Assembly: GCA_944383855.1 (NCBI GenBank)
Contig: CALWRB010000054.1
Span: 1-64,000 of the forward strand
Length of the DNA: 64,000 bases
Reading direction: 5' to 3'
Origin: an uncultured Lachnospiraceae bacterium
GTDB taxonomy: Bacteria > Bacillota > Clostridia > Lachnospirales > Anaerotignaceae
The number at the start of each line of letters is the position of its first letter. The stretch's first letter is position 1. The position numbers and the translations under genes are program-made. This document shows positions 8,777 through 17,781 of the stretch, piece after piece. The notes beneath the pieces are model-generated. The model ran no database searches. It was not told the origin of the DNA and worked only from the letters and a program-made list of their open reading frames with translations.

Positions 8777-9916
8777 ATGGATAGAAAGGAATTCATCGAG
8801 GCTCTGAATTTGATCGAGAAAGAAAAGGGCATCGATAAAGAAATCATTTTTGAGGCGATCGAGGCATCTTTGGTTTCCGCCTGCAAGAAAAATTTCGGTT
8901 CCGGTCAAAACATCAAAGTTGTGATCGACAGAGAAAGCGGAGATGTTGCCTGCTACGCGCAAAAGACTGTTGCCGATCCTGTGGAAGATCCCCAGACAGA
9001 AATGACACTGGAAGAAGCAAGAGCCTTAAATCCCAACTATCAGGTGGGCGATATTGTGGATCTGGAAGTAACACCGAGAGATTTCGGACGTATCAGTGCG
9101 CAGACCGCAAAACAGGTAGTCGTTCAGAAATTCAGAGAAGCGGAACGCGAGATCCTTTACAATCAGTATATTACAAAGGAACGGGAAGTTGTGACTGCTA
9201 TCGTGCAGCGCAGAGAACGCAGAAACGTGATCGTGCAGATGGGTAAGATCGATGCGATTCTGCCTCCCAATGAGCAGATTCCGCAGGAAAGCTATAATTT
9301 CATGGATCGCCTGAAAGTGTATGTGCTGGAAGTGAAACAGACCACCAAGGGTCCGCAGATCTATGTTTCCAGAACACACCCCGAGTTGGTTAAACGCTTG
9401 TTTGAACAGGAAGTTCCAGAGATCCATGACGGAACAGTGGAGATCAAAAGCATTGCCAGAGAAGCCGGCAGCCGTACTAAGATCGCGGTTTATTCCAAAC
9501 ATGAGAATGTGGACGCACTGGGCGCTTGTGTTGGGCAGAATGGCTACCGTGTCAATGTGATCGTAGAGGAGTTGGGCGGAGAAAAAATCGACGTCATCAA
9601 CTGGAGTGAAGATCCGAAGAAATTCATCGCCGCAGCGCTGAGTCCTTCCAAGGTTTTGGCGGTTGCCATTGATGAAGAAGAACAGAGCGCAAGAATTGTA
9701 GTGCCTGACCATCAGTTATCCCTTGCCATCGGTAAGGAAGGACAGAACGCAAGACTTTCCGCAAAACTGACCGGCTGGAGAATCGACATCAAGAGCGAAT
9801 CCCAAGCGAAGGATACAGATTTTTTGGAGATCAAAAAGCATAAGGAAGAAGCTGGGGATCAGACAGCTGAAACAGATGCGGCAGAGATAGTTGAAGAAGC
9901 GGAACAAGAGGCTTAA
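8777..9916 (+). CDS. nusA: Transcription termination/antitermination factor NusA
   Basis: Binds RNA polymerase and RNA to control pausing, termination and antitermination. The 379 residues give an N-terminal polymerase-binding domain (about 1-110), an S1 domain (about 130-200), and two KH domains (about 220-350; DALGACVGQNGYRVN and LAIGKEGQNARLSAKLTGW carry the GxxG-type loops). The C-terminus ends in a short acidic tail (about 355-379) and lacks the extra acidic repeats of the E. coli protein, as usual in Bacillota. GGAGG precedes the ATG by 8-9 bases. Operon position between rimP and rnpM is canonical. Confidence 0.96.
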   Translation: MDRKEFIEALNLIEKEKGIDKEIIFEAIEASLVSACKKNFGSGQNIKVVIDRESGDVACYAQKTVADPVEDPQTEMTLEEARALNPNYQVGDIVDLEVTPRDFGRISAQTAKQVVVQKFREAEREILYNQYITKEREVVTAIVQRRERRNVIVQMGKIDAILPPNEQIPQESYNFMDRLKVYVLEVKQTTKGPQIYVSRTHPELVKRLFEQEVPEIHDGTVEIKSIAREAGSRTKIAVYSKHENVDALGACVGQNGYRVNVIVEELGGEKIDVINWSEDPKKFIAAALSPSKVLAVAIDEEEQSARIVVPDHQLSLAIGKEGQNARLSAKLTGWRIDIKSESQAKDTDFLEIKKHKEEAGDQTAETDAAEIVEEAEQEA

Positions 9917-9940
9917 TTTGCAAAAAGGGAGGCGGCAGTG

Positions 9941-10216
9941 ATGAAGCAGAGAAAAATACCCCTGCGCAAATGCACAGGATGTCAGGAAATGAAGGATAAA
10001 CGGGAGATGATCCGCATCGTCAGAAGCGAAGACGGCGTTTTTTCTCTTGACCGTACCGGAAAGAAACCGGGGCGCGGCGCGTATATCTGTCCGGACCCTG
10101 CCTGCCTTGCCAAAGCGCAGAAATCAAAGGGATTGGAGCGTTCTTTTAAAACTGCGGTCCCGAAGGAAGTTTATGAGGAACTGATGCAGGCACTGGAGGC
10201 AGGCGAAGATGCATAA
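9941..10216 (+). CDS. rnpM: RNase P modulator RnpM (YlxR, DUF448)
   Basis: A 91-residue RNA-binding protein of the YlxR family, which modulates RNase P activity in Bacillota. RKCTGCQEMKDKREMIRIVR near the start and KKPGRGAYICPDPACL in the middle are the family signatures; paired cysteines are retained in both. The ATG at 9941 gives an 8-base spacer to GGGAGG (9928-9932 region); the GTG at 9938 would sit too close. The end overlaps the next gene by 8 bases. Confidence 0.9.
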   Translation: MKQRKIPLRKCTGCQEMKDKREMIRIVRSEDGVFSLDRTGKKPGRGAYICPDPACLAKAQKSKGLERSFKTAVPKEVYEELMQALEAGEDA

Positions 10217-10517
10217 ACTATACGCCTTTTTGGGACTATGCAAGAAAGCGGGAAAGATTGCAGATGGCGAAATGGCGGCGGAGATCGCCGTGAAAAAAAA
10301 TAAAGCCGTACTGCTGCTGCTTGCGCAGGACGCGTCTTTTCGCACAAAGAAAAAATTTACCGACGCCGCGGCATATCGGAATATCTCTCTGATACAGTTT
10401 GGGGAGAAAGAAGCGTTGGGCAGAGCCATCGGAAAAGAGGAAAGGGCAATCCTTGCTGTATTAGACGAAGGGTTTGCCAAAAAAATCGCACTGCTTGCGG
10501 CGGATTCGAATGCATAA
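10209..10517 (+). CDS. YlxQ-like ribosomal L7Ae-family RNA-binding protein
   Basis: A 102-residue member of the L7Ae/L30e superfamily, which includes kink-turn RNA binders. LYAFLGLCKKAGKIADGE (about 4-21) and the AVLLLLAQDAS strand match YlxQ proteins. It overlaps rnpM by 8 bases and precedes infB by 32, the position YlxQ occupies throughout Bacillota. A direct target is not established. Confidence 0.88.
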   Translation: MHKLYAFLGLCKKAGKIADGEMAAEIAVKKNKAVLLLLAQDASFRTKKKFTDAAAYRNISLIQFGEKEALGRAIGKEERAILAVLDEGFAKKIALLAADSNA

Positions 10518-10549
10518 AGACAGAGAAGAAGAAAGCGGAGGTGTAGCCA

Positions 10550-12925
10550 ATGTCGAAAATTCGTATTTATGAACTGGCGAAACAGCTCGGTGTTGCCAAT
10601 AAAGAGTTAATGAGCAAACTGAAGGATTTCGGGATCGAGGCGACCAGCCATATGAGTATGCTGGACGAAGCGGAAACGGCTAAGATCATGGAATTTTATC
10701 AGCCGAAGAAAGAAGAGAAAAAAACGCCTGAACAGAAGCAGGAGCCGAAGAAAGACGCGGCAAAGCAAAGAAATGAGATAGATAAGCGGGAAAAACGGGA
10801 AGACCATAAAAAGCAGGAAGGACCGAAGCATGCCCCTGCCGAACAGGATAGAAAGTTCGGCACACAAAAGCCTGCCGCACCCGCACAGAAGCATAACGAC
10901 AGAAACGACCGTGCAGAGCGTGGCGGAAAAGCGCCTCAGGGCAGTATGCAGAAAAAAGAAAATAAACCGGAACATGCAGCGCAAAAACAGCCCAATCCGC
11001 CCGACAGAAACGGCGATAAGAAAAATAAAAAAGACAGAAAAGACAAAAAAGATCAGAATAACAGAGTCAGAGAAGACCCGATGGAACGCAGAAGAAGAGA
11101 ACGGGCGGAAGAGGAAGCAAGAAAAGCAGCCGAAGCGGCAAGAGCAGCTGAGGAGGCAGCCAATGCCGACCCCGAGATCAAATATATCCCCGAGTCCATC
11201 ACTGTAAAAGACCTTGCGGAAGTGCTGCATAAAAAAGGCTCCGAGTTGGTAACACTTCTGATGAAACAGGGCAAAATGATGAATATTAACGCAGTGCTGG
11301 ATTTTGACACAGCTTCTGCCATTGCGGAACAGTATAACGTGATCTTGGAGATCGAAGAAGAAAAAGACATTCTGGAAACAGTATTCGGCGAGGAAGAGGA
11401 AGATTCCGAGGAAGATCTGCAGGAAAGACCGCCTGTTGTAGTAGTAATGGGTCACGTTGACCACGGCAAGACCTCTTTGTTGGACGCAATTCGTCACAGC
11501 AATGTTACAAAAGGCGAAGCCGGCGGTATCACACAGCATATCGGTGCGTACACCGTACAGATCGATGGAAAACCCATTACATTCTTGGATACTCCCGGAC
11601 ATGAAGCCTTCACTGCAATGCGTATGCGCGGTGCGCAGATCACGGATATTGCGGTTTTGGTTGTTGCGGCAGACGACGGCGTAATGCCGCAGACCGCAGA
11701 GGCGATCAACCATGCGAAAGCGGCAGGCGTTGAGATCATCGTTGCGATCAATAAAATGGATAAACCTTCCGCAAACCCCGAACGTGTGAAACAGGAACTG
11801 GTAGAGTATAACCTGCTTGCCGAAGACTGGGGCGGTGAAACGATCTGCGTACCGGTCAGTGCGGTGACAAAAGAAGGCATTGATACGTTGCTGGAAATGA
11901 TCACACTGGTTGCGGAAATGAAAGAACTGCGTGCAAACCCGAACAGAAAAGCAAAGGGTACCATCGTTGAGGCAAAACTGGATAAGGGCAGAGGCCCCGT
12001 GGCAACTGTTTTGGTACAAAACGGTACGCTGCAGGTGGGCGATCCTGTTGTGGCAGGTCCTGCCTACGGTAAAATCAGAGCAATGACGGACGATAAGGGC
12101 AGACGTGTGAAAAAAGCAGGTCCTTCCACACCTGTGGAGATCTTGGGTCTTTCCGAAGTGCCTTCCGCAGGCGACAGCTTCTATGTAGCGGAAAACGAAA
12201 AACAGGCAAGACAGGTAGCGGAAAGCATCATTGCTAAGAATAGAGAAAACCTGATCAAAGAAACACCGCAGAAAGTATCTTTGGACGATCTGTTCAGCCA
12301 GATCCAGAGCGGTAACATGAAAGAACTTAATATCGTGGTCAAAGCAGACGTACAGGGCTCTGTGGAGGCAGTGCGCCAGAGCTTGGAGCGACTGAGCAAT
12401 GAAGAAGTGCGGGTACGCATCATTCATGGCGGTGTCGGTGCGATCACAGAAAGCGACGTCATGTTGGCGTCCGCTTCCAATGCCATCATCATCGGCTTTA
12501 ACGTACGTCCCGAACCTGCGGCAAAAGCATTTGCCGATGCGGAGAAAGTAGATGTTCGCCTGTACCGTGTTATCTATAACGCCATCGAAGATATTACCGC
12601 GGCGATGAAGGGAATGCTTGACCCGGTTTATGAAGAAAAGGTAATGGGTCATGCAGAGATAAGACAGCTGTTTAAGGCTTCCGGTGTGGGTACTATTGCC
12701 GGCAGCTATGTCAAAGACGGTAAATTCCAGAAAAACTATCAGGTTCGTATCCTGCGTGACAATATCGTCATCTACGAAGGCGAACTGGAAAGTCTGAAAC
12801 GTTTCAAAGATGACGTCAAGGAAGTTGCGGCAGGCTACGAATGCGGTCTGGTGTTCAAAAAATTCAACGACATCAAAGAAGGCGACTGGGTAGAAGCCTT
12901 TACTATGGTAGAAGTGCCCAGATAA
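10550..12925 (+). CDS. infB: Translation initiation factor IF-2
   Basis: GTPase that delivers initiator fMet-tRNA to the 30S subunit. The 791 residues include IF2-N modules (about 1-55 and 210-265), a long lysine/glutamate/glutamine-rich linker (about 55-205), the G domain ([15 protein letters not shown] near 303-317, [14 protein letters not shown]) and the C-terminal barrel and fMet-tRNA binding domains. The low-complexity linker is normally variable. AGCGGAGGTG precedes the ATG. A large minus-strand open frame across this gene is a coding shadow. Confidence 0.97.
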   Translation: MSKIRIYELAKQLGVANKELMSKLKDFGIEATSHMSMLDEAETAKIMEFYQPKKEEKKTPEQKQEPKKDAAKQRNEIDKREKREDHKKQEGPKHAPAEQDRKFGTQKPAAPAQKHNDRNDRAERGGKAPQGSMQKKENKPEHAAQKQPNPPDRNGDKKNKKDRKDKKDQNNRVREDPMERRRRERAEEEARKAAEAARAAEEAANADPEIKYIPESITVKDLAEVLHKKGSELVTLLMKQGKMMNINAVLDFDTASAIAEQYNVILEIEEEKDILETVFGEEEEDSEEDLQERPPVVVVMGHVDHGKTSLLDAIRHSNVTKGEAGGITQHIGAYTVQIDGKPITFLDTPGHEAFTAMRMRGAQITDIAVLVVAADDGVMPQTAEAINHAKAAGVEIIVAINKMDKPSANPERVKQELVEYNLLAEDWGGETICVPVSAVTKEGIDTLLEMITLVAEMKELRANPNRKAKGTIVEAKLDKGRGPVATVLVQNGTLQVGDPVVAGPAYGKIRAMTDDKGRRVKKAGPSTPVEILGLSEVPSAGDSFYVAENEKQARQVAESIIAKNRENLIKETPQKVSLDDLFSQIQSGNMKELNIVVKADVQGSVEAVRQSLERLSNEEVRVRIIHGGVGAITESDVMLASASNAIIIGFNVRPEPAAKAFADAEKVDVRLYRVIYNAIEDITAAMKGMLDPVYEEKVMGHAEIRQLFKASGVGTIAGSYVKDGKFQKNYQVRILRDNIVIYEGELESLKRFKDDVKEVAAGYECGLVFKKFNDIKEGDWVEAFTMVEVPR

Positions 12926-12938
12926 GAAAATCCACATT

Positions 12939-12959
12939 TGCGGCAAGCGTTTTGCCGCA
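12939..12959 (+). other. Hairpin between infB and rbfA
   Basis: TGCGGCAA (12939-12946) and TTGCCGCA (12952-12959) form a perfect 8-bp stem with a 5-base loop. No U-tract follows, so an RNA-processing or stability element is more likely than a terminator. Confidence 0.5.
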
Positions 12960-12977
12960 GCGCGGAGGTGAAAGAAA

Positions 12978-13361
12978 ATGAAAGGCAATACAAGAATTGC
13001 AAGAATTAACGATGAACTGCAAAAAGAATTATCCCAAATCGTACGCGGTGAGCTCAAAGACCCCAGAATCGGTGTGATGACAAGCGTCATTCGTGTGGAA
13101 ACCACACAGGATCTGAAGTTTTGCAAAGTATTTGTTTCCGTTCTGGGAAATGAAGAAGAAAAGGCTTCCGTCATGAAAGGGTTAAAGAACGCGGCGGGCT
13201 TTATGCGCCATTTGATCGCGGAAAGAATCAATTTGCGAATCACGCCGGAACTGATTTTCAAGCTGGATGAGTCCGCAGAGTATGCGGTACGCATGAATCA
13301 GCTGATGGAACAGATTTCGCAGGAAAGAAAACAGCGGGAAGACGGTGAGGAAAATGCGTGA
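12978..13361 (+). CDS. rbfA: 30S ribosome-binding factor RbfA
   Basis: Assists late 30S assembly and 16S rRNA 5'-end processing. The 127-residue KH-fold protein shows RIARINDELQKELSQIV near the start, LKDPRIGVMTSVIRVETTQD (about 27-46) and ELIFKLDESAEYAVRM near the C-terminus. GGAGGTG (12963-12969) precedes the ATG. Its 3' end overlaps nrnA. Position between infB and nrnA/truB is canonical. Confidence 0.94.
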   Translation: MKGNTRIARINDELQKELSQIVRGELKDPRIGVMTSVIRVETTQDLKFCKVFVSVLGNEEEKASVMKGLKNAAGFMRHLIAERINLRITPELIFKLDESAEYAVRMNQLMEQISQERKQREDGEENA

Positions 13362-14328
13362 GGAATTTTCCGCTATTTACCGCCTGATCGACAAGAGTGA
13401 AACGATCTGCATCGCGGGGCATACGAATCCTGACGGCGATGCGATCGGCGCTTGCCTTGCACTTGCGCGTTCTCTGAAAAAAATCGGAAAACAAGTTTGG
13501 GTGATGTTAGAGCCGTATGCGCCAAAGTATGATATCATCGCGGGCAAGGAGCTGATCTCGGCGCCGGAGCAGACACAGCAGATCGATCTGTTTATCTCTT
13601 TGGACTGTTCCGATACGCTGCGTTTGGCAGATGCCTATGCCGTTTTGCAGCGGGCATCTCACAGTTGTCAGTTGGATCATCACAGAAGCAATGAGATGTT
13701 TGCGGAAGTGAATCATGTGGAGGCGGAAGCTTCCTCCACCTGTGAGGTGCTGTATCAAATGATGGAAGGGTACCTGCCCATCGACAGAGAGATCGCGACG
13801 GCATTGTACGCGGGTCTGGTGTATGATACGGGCGGATTCCGCCATTCTTCCACAGCGCCCTCCACCATGGAGGCGGCTGCAAGGCTGATGGCGTTTGACA
13901 TACCGTTTACTGCTGTTTATGAACGCTTTTTTTCGGAAAAAACATATTCCGAAACAAAGATTTTGGGAAAAGCGATCGAAAACGCGGCACTGTACTTTGA
14001 CGGCAAATGCATCTGTTCTACCATTACGGCAGAGGAGATCGCTGCCTGCGGCGGAAACAATAAAGAGTTGGATACTGTCATCAATGTGTTAAACGGCGTG
14101 ATCGGAACGGAGATCGCTTGCTTTTTGTACGAAAAAACACCGCGGGAAACCAAAGCCAGCCTGCGCGGCAAAGACGGCAGAGATGTCTGCGCGCTGGCGC
14201 AGCTTTTTGGCGGCGGCGGTCATGTGAAGGCGGCAGGGTGTACGATCCACGCGCCGGTAGAGCAGGCAAAGGAGAAAATACTTTCAGAGATCGAGAAACT
14301 CTTTTTACATGAAGGAGGCTGTCCGTGA
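13354..14328 (+). CDS. nrnA: DHH-family phosphoesterase, NrnA-type oligoribonuclease/pAp phosphatase
   Basis: Degrades short oligoribonucleotides and dephosphorylates pAp. The protein has the DHH-family motifs in order: GHTNPDGDAIGA (about 20-31), a metal-binding aspartate in ISLDCSD, QLDHHRSN (about 107-114), and the C-terminal DHHA1 motif GGGGHVKAAG. I used the ATG at 13354, overlapping the rbfA stop; a GTG at 13345 is possible but has poor ribosome-binding-site spacing. It overlaps truB by 4 bases (GTGA). Placement between rbfA and truB is standard in Clostridia. Confidence 0.9.
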   Translation: MREEFSAIYRLIDKSETICIAGHTNPDGDAIGACLALARSLKKIGKQVWVMLEPYAPKYDIIAGKELISAPEQTQQIDLFISLDCSDTLRLADAYAVLQRASHSCQLDHHRSNEMFAEVNHVEAEASSTCEVLYQMMEGYLPIDREIATALYAGLVYDTGGFRHSSTAPSTMEAAARLMAFDIPFTAVYERFFSEKTYSETKILGKAIENAALYFDGKCICSTITAEEIAACGGNNKELDTVINVLNGVIGTEIACFLYEKTPRETKASLRGKDGRDVCALAQLFGGGGHVKAAGCTIHAPVEQAKEKILSEIEKLFLHEGGCP

Positions 14329-15239
14329 ACGGTATTTTCAATATTTACAAAGAAGAAGGATTTACCTCGCATGATGTGGTCGCCTTGGTGCGCAAAATCG
14401 TCGGCACCAAAAAAGTGGGGCATACCGGCACATTAGACCCCGATGCCGAAGGGGTGCTGCCGGTGTGCGTCGGGCAGGCGACAAAGCTGTCGGATTACAT
14501 CATGAACGGGAAAAAAAGTTATCGTACCATATTGAAATTGGGTGTGACGACTACAACGGAAGATGCTTCGGGAGAGATATTGGAGCAGAAACCCGTTTTG
14601 GTTTCAGAGGAAGAAATCAGGCAGGCGGCAGCTTCTTTGGTTGGAGAGCTGATGCAGGTGCCGCCGATGTATTCCGCTGTCAAGGTCAACGGCAAGAAGC
14701 TGTATGAACTGGCAAGAGAAGGAAAAGAAGTGGAGCGCAAGGCGAGGAAAGTAGAGATCTATGACATTCGCATTCTGCAATTTTTGCCGCAGGACCGACT
14801 GGAGATGGATATTTTCTGTTCCAAAGGCACCTATATCCGTTCTCTTTGCAGACAGATCGGTGAGATCCTTGGCTGCGGCGGACATATGGAGAAGCTGCTG
14901 CGGACGGCAAGCGGACAGTTTCGTCTGGAAACAGCCGTAAAACTGGACGAGCTGAGGGCTCTGGCGGAACAGGGAAGACTATCGGAAGCGCTTTTGCCGA
15001 TGGAGGAGGCGCTTGCGGAGTATCCGAAAGCAGTCGTTTCGGAAAAAATGACAAGACTGCTGCACAACGGCGGCAAGATCCATCTGTGCCATGTGCAGGC
15101 GTCTGTACCTTTGGAAGAAGGGCAGACGGTGGTCGTTTATGACGCGGCAAAATGTTTGACAGGAATTTATACCGTTGCCGCAACAGAGCAGGGATTGGCG
15201 GTAAAACCGCTGCGTTTGCTTTTGCAGGCGGAAACATAA
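14325..15239 (+). CDS. truB: tRNA pseudouridine(55) synthase TruB
   Basis: Makes the T-loop pseudouridine 55 in tRNAs. The 304-residue protein has KIVGTKKVGHTGTLDPDAEG (about 25-44), which includes the catalytic aspartate, then PPMYSAVKVNGKKLYELAR and the KGTYIRSLCRQIG segment. The start is GTG at 14325, 8 bases downstream of GGAGG (14313-14317 region), coupled to the nrnA stop. It is followed by ribF after 17 bases, the usual truB-ribF pair. Confidence 0.95.
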   Translation: MNGIFNIYKEEGFTSHDVVALVRKIVGTKKVGHTGTLDPDAEGVLPVCVGQATKLSDYIMNGKKSYRTILKLGVTTTTEDASGEILEQKPVLVSEEEIRQAAASLVGELMQVPPMYSAVKVNGKKLYELAREGKEVERKARKVEIYDIRILQFLPQDRLEMDIFCSKGTYIRSLCRQIGEILGCGGHMEKLLRTASGQFRLETAVKLDELRALAEQGRLSEALLPMEEALAEYPKAVVSEKMTRLLHNGGKIHLCHVQASVPLEEGQTVVVYDAAKCLTGIYTVAATEQGLAVKPLRLLLQAET

Positions 15240-15256
15240 AGGAGTTCAGAACAAAC

Positions 15257-16213
15257 ATGGAACATATTACAACGACGAATATAACACAAAAGATGCCTAC
15301 GGCAGTGACATTGGGCAATTTTGACGGACTGCATCTGGGACATCGTTCTCTGATCCGTCTGATGAAACAGTTCGCTGAGGAAGAAGGCTTAAAAAGCGTG
15401 GTATTCAGCTTTTCTCCGCACCCGAAGCTGGTGTTTGGAAAGGACGAGGACTTTGCGCTGATCATGTCTCCGGAAGAAAAATGTTTTGCCATCGAGCAGA
15501 TGGGTGTGGACGCCTATGTGGAATATCCTTTTGACAAAGAATTTGCGTCCATGTCACCGGAAGATTTTGCAAACGAGCTGATTTTCGGTCAAATGAATTG
15601 CAAAGTGCTGGTGGTGGGAGAAAACTACCACTTTGGCAAAAACGGTGCCGGAGATTATGCCCTGCTGCACCGTTTGGGCGAAGAAAAAGGCGTGAAGGTT
15701 ATCGCTGTACCGTTTGTACGCTATCAAAACGAAAGAGTCAGCAGCAGCAGGATCCGTCAGTGTTTGGTGGAAAAAGATTTGGAAGATGCCAACTGTATGC
15801 TGACAGAGCCGTATTTTATACTGGGCAAGGTGGCGGAAGGCAAAAAATTGGGCAGAACGATCGGGTTCCCGACAGTCAATATCGTGGCGCACCCGTTAAA
15901 ACTGTTTCCGCCCAACGGTGTATATGCCACAAAGACATTGTACCGTGGGAAATATTATTACGGCGTGACCAATATCGGCAAAAATCCAACGGTAAACGGT
16001 ACACAGAAAATTGTGGAAACTTATTTATTCGATTTTAACCAGATGATTTACGGGGAAACACTGCAAATCTTTTTCTATGAATTTTTGCGCAGCGAAAAGA
16101 AATTTGCCAGTGTAGAGGAGCTGCAGCAGCAGATCGCCATTAACGCGGAACAGACCAAGGAATATTTTGCCTCTGCGCGTTATGCGCACTGGAAAGCGGA
16201 AGCAGAAAAGTAA
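15257..16213 (+). CDS. ribF: Bifunctional riboflavin kinase / FAD synthetase
   Basis: Converts riboflavin to FMN and FAD. The N-terminal nucleotidyltransferase domain (about 15-180) has LGNFDGLHLGHRSLI and SSSRIRQCL; the C-terminal kinase domain (about 185-310) has GRTIGFPTVNI and GVTNIGKNPTV. At 318 residues the length is normal. The ATG at 15257 follows AAAGGAG and removes 35 in-frame residues that overlap truB and resemble nothing in the family. No separate ribC/ribR gene is nearby. Confidence 0.94.
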   Translation: MEHITTTNITQKMPTAVTLGNFDGLHLGHRSLIRLMKQFAEEEGLKSVVFSFSPHPKLVFGKDEDFALIMSPEEKCFAIEQMGVDAYVEYPFDKEFASMSPEDFANELIFGQMNCKVLVVGENYHFGKNGAGDYALLHRLGEEKGVKVIAVPFVRYQNERVSSSRIRQCLVEKDLEDANCMLTEPYFILGKVAEGKKLGRTIGFPTVNIVAHPLKLFPPNGVYATKTLYRGKYYYGVTNIGKNPTVNGTQKIVETYLFDFNQMIYGETLQIFFYEFLRSEKKFASVEELQQQIAINAEQTKEYFASARYAHWKAEAEK

Positions 16214-16225
16214 GAGGAAACGGTT

Positions 16226-17113
16226 ATGGAACAAAATAAAAGAATGCAGGCGCATGCCTTGCTTTTGCTGACAGCGATCATTTGGGGCAGTGCTTTTGTA
16301 TTCCAGAAATTCGCGACAGAGGAACTGTCCTCTTGGTTTATTACCGCAGCCAGATTCAGTATTGCGGCTTGTCTGCTTTGGGTATTGACACGCCCCAAAT
16401 GGGGAAGGCTGAATAAAAGCTATCTTTTGGGCGGCGTGATTACAGGGACGACGATGGGGCTTGCCACTGCCATTCAAACGGTGGCATTGACATTGGGCAC
16501 CACACCCGGGAAAAGTGCCTTTTTGACAGCGGTATACTGTGTGATCGTACCGTTTTTTTACTGGTTTGTATCCAAAGAACGTCCGCAAAGAAACCATGTG
16601 CTTGCCGCTGTGATTTGTTTGGTCGGGATCGGATTGATTTCGCTAAACGGTGACTTGCAGATGCAAACAGGGGATCTGGTGACTTTGGTTTGCGGTGTGA
16701 TTTACGCCTGTGACCTAACGGCGGTAGCTTGGTTTTCCAAAGGCAGAGATCCGCTGCTGGTGGCGACGATGCAAATTACATTTTCCGCTGTAGTGGGGTG
16801 GATCGGCACCTTTTGTGTGGGCGGTATCCCTGCTTCTGTTTCTTTGGAGGCGGCGGGCAGCGTATTGTATTTGTCGCTGTTTTCTACTGCATTATGTCTG
16901 TTTTTGCAGGCGTACGGCTTGAAATATACAGACCCTGCCGTAGGCACAATTTTATTGAGTCTGGAGTCTGTGTTCGGCGTGCTTTTTTCCGTGCTGCTGT
17001 ACCATGAAGTGGTGACGGGACGCATGGCGATCGGCTTTGCGGTGGTGTTTGTGGCGGTGCTGTTGTCGCAGTTTCGCCTGCCGGAGAAGAAAAAAATGCA
17101 AATACAGGACTAA
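16226..17113 (+). CDS. EamA/DMT-superfamily transporter
   Basis: A 295-residue membrane protein with about ten predicted transmembrane helices arranged as two EamA repeats (about 10-140 and 150-285). LLTAIIWGSAFVFQKFA near the start and LLSLESVFGVLFSVLLYHE in the second repeat are typical of drug/metabolite transporters. The substrate is unknown. It starts 12 bases after ribF but belongs to no conserved role in this superoperon, so it looks like a passenger gene. Confidence 0.85.
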   Translation: MEQNKRMQAHALLLLTAIIWGSAFVFQKFATEELSSWFITAARFSIAACLLWVLTRPKWGRLNKSYLLGGVITGTTMGLATAIQTVALTLGTTPGKSAFLTAVYCVIVPFFYWFVSKERPQRNHVLAAVICLVGIGLISLNGDLQMQTGDLVTLVCGVIYACDLTAVAWFSKGRDPLLVATMQITFSAVVGWIGTFCVGGIPASVSLEAAGSVLYLSLFSTALCLFLQAYGLKYTDPAVGTILLSLESVFGVLFSVLLYHEVVTGRMAIGFAVVFVAVLLSQFRLPEKKKMQIQD

Positions 17114-17155
17114 AACATGCCAAAAAGCTGTGAAAATCAAAGGAAATCGCTGTTT

Positions 17156-17184
17156 TTTACTTGCAAAGCGGCTTAGAGTATGAT
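17156..17184 (+). promoter_or_regulatory. Promoter of rpsO
   Basis: TTTACT (17156-17161), a 17-base spacer and TATGAT (17179-17184). It leaves a leader of about 100 bases before the rpsO ATG. S15 often represses its own translation by binding such leaders; no specific fold was proven here. Confidence 0.6.
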
Positions 17185-17291
17185 AAACTGTAAAGGCTGT
17201 AAAACCGAAACTCAGTGAAAGGAATCTCCGACCGTCACTTAGTTTACGGGGTTGCATATAGAATATTTATTATTTTAAGGAGGCTATTCAA

Positions 17292-17555
17292 ATGGCACAG
17301 ATCAACAAACAGGAAATTATCGAAAAATACGCAAGAACACCCGGTGACACAGGTTCTCCCGAGGTACAGATCGCGCTGCTGACCGCTCGCATCTCCCTGC
17401 TGACAGAGCATCTGAAAGGTCACAAGAAAGACCATCACTCCAGACGTGGTCTGCTGAAAATGGTAGGTCAGAGAAGAGGTCTTTTGAACTACCTGAAGAG
17501 CACAGATATTGAAAGATACCGTGCAATCATTGCAGAATTGGGTCTGAGAAAGTAA
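17292..17555 (+). CDS. rpsO: 30S ribosomal protein S15
   Basis: A primary 16S rRNA-binding protein of the small subunit platform. The 87-residue length and the segments [16 protein letters not shown] (about 19-34), [20 protein letters not shown] and LNYLKS are diagnostic. AAGGAGG (17277-17283) precedes the ATG by 8 bases. It has its own promoter and is followed by a hairpin and by pnp, the order also seen in enterobacteria and actinobacteria. Confidence 0.97.
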   Translation: MAQINKQEIIEKYARTPGDTGSPEVQIALLTARISLLTEHLKGHKKDHHSRRGLLKMVGQRRGLLNYLKSTDIERYRAIIAELGLRK

Positions 17556-17566
17556 GAACCTGATGT

Positions 17567-17602
17567 GATAGAGAGGAGCCATATCCTCTCTATCGCTTTA
17601 TA
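17567..17602 (+). terminator. Hairpin after rpsO, probable partial terminator
   Basis: GATAGAGAGGA (17567-17577) and TCCTCTCTATC (17584-17594) form a perfect 11-bp stem with a 6-base loop. The tail GCTTTATATC is only weakly U-rich, so read-through into pnp is likely. Confidence 0.6.
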
Positions 17603-17667
17603 TCGGCGGTTTTTGATGCGGAAGAAAGCGCGCCGAGATGTTTTTTATCATTTTTTTCCGCAGGAAG

Positions 17668-17736
17668 TGCACTATAGATTTCCAACTTTGCAAATGTGGA
17701 GGCGCCACGTTTTTGAAGTTGAAGATCTATGGTGCA
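17668..17736 (+). promoter_or_regulatory. Long imperfect hairpin in the pnp leader, RNase III-type
   Basis: Two 32-base arms (17668-17699 and 17705-17736) pair around a 5-base loop: by hand count 25 Watson-Crick pairs, 5 G-U pairs and 2 mismatches. It ends 45 bases before the pnp ATG. Length and perfection fit a double-strand RNase substrate. In E. coli and Streptomyces the rpsO-pnp leader hairpin is cut by RNase III to allow PNPase autoregulation; the same role here is inference. Confidence 0.75.
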
Positions 17737-17781
17737 AAAGGCAAAATCATAATTTGAAAAACCAGTAAAGGAGAAAAAAGT

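Noticed and set aside
10607-13294. Minus-strand open frame of about 895 codons
   Set aside because: It is exactly antisense to infB and rbfA, is rich in Cys, Phe and His as shadow frames are, and has no ribosome binding site or family motif.
17565-17768. 67-codon + strand open frame between rpsO and pnp
   Set aside because: It begins inside the rpsO terminator hairpin and consists mostly of hairpin arms.
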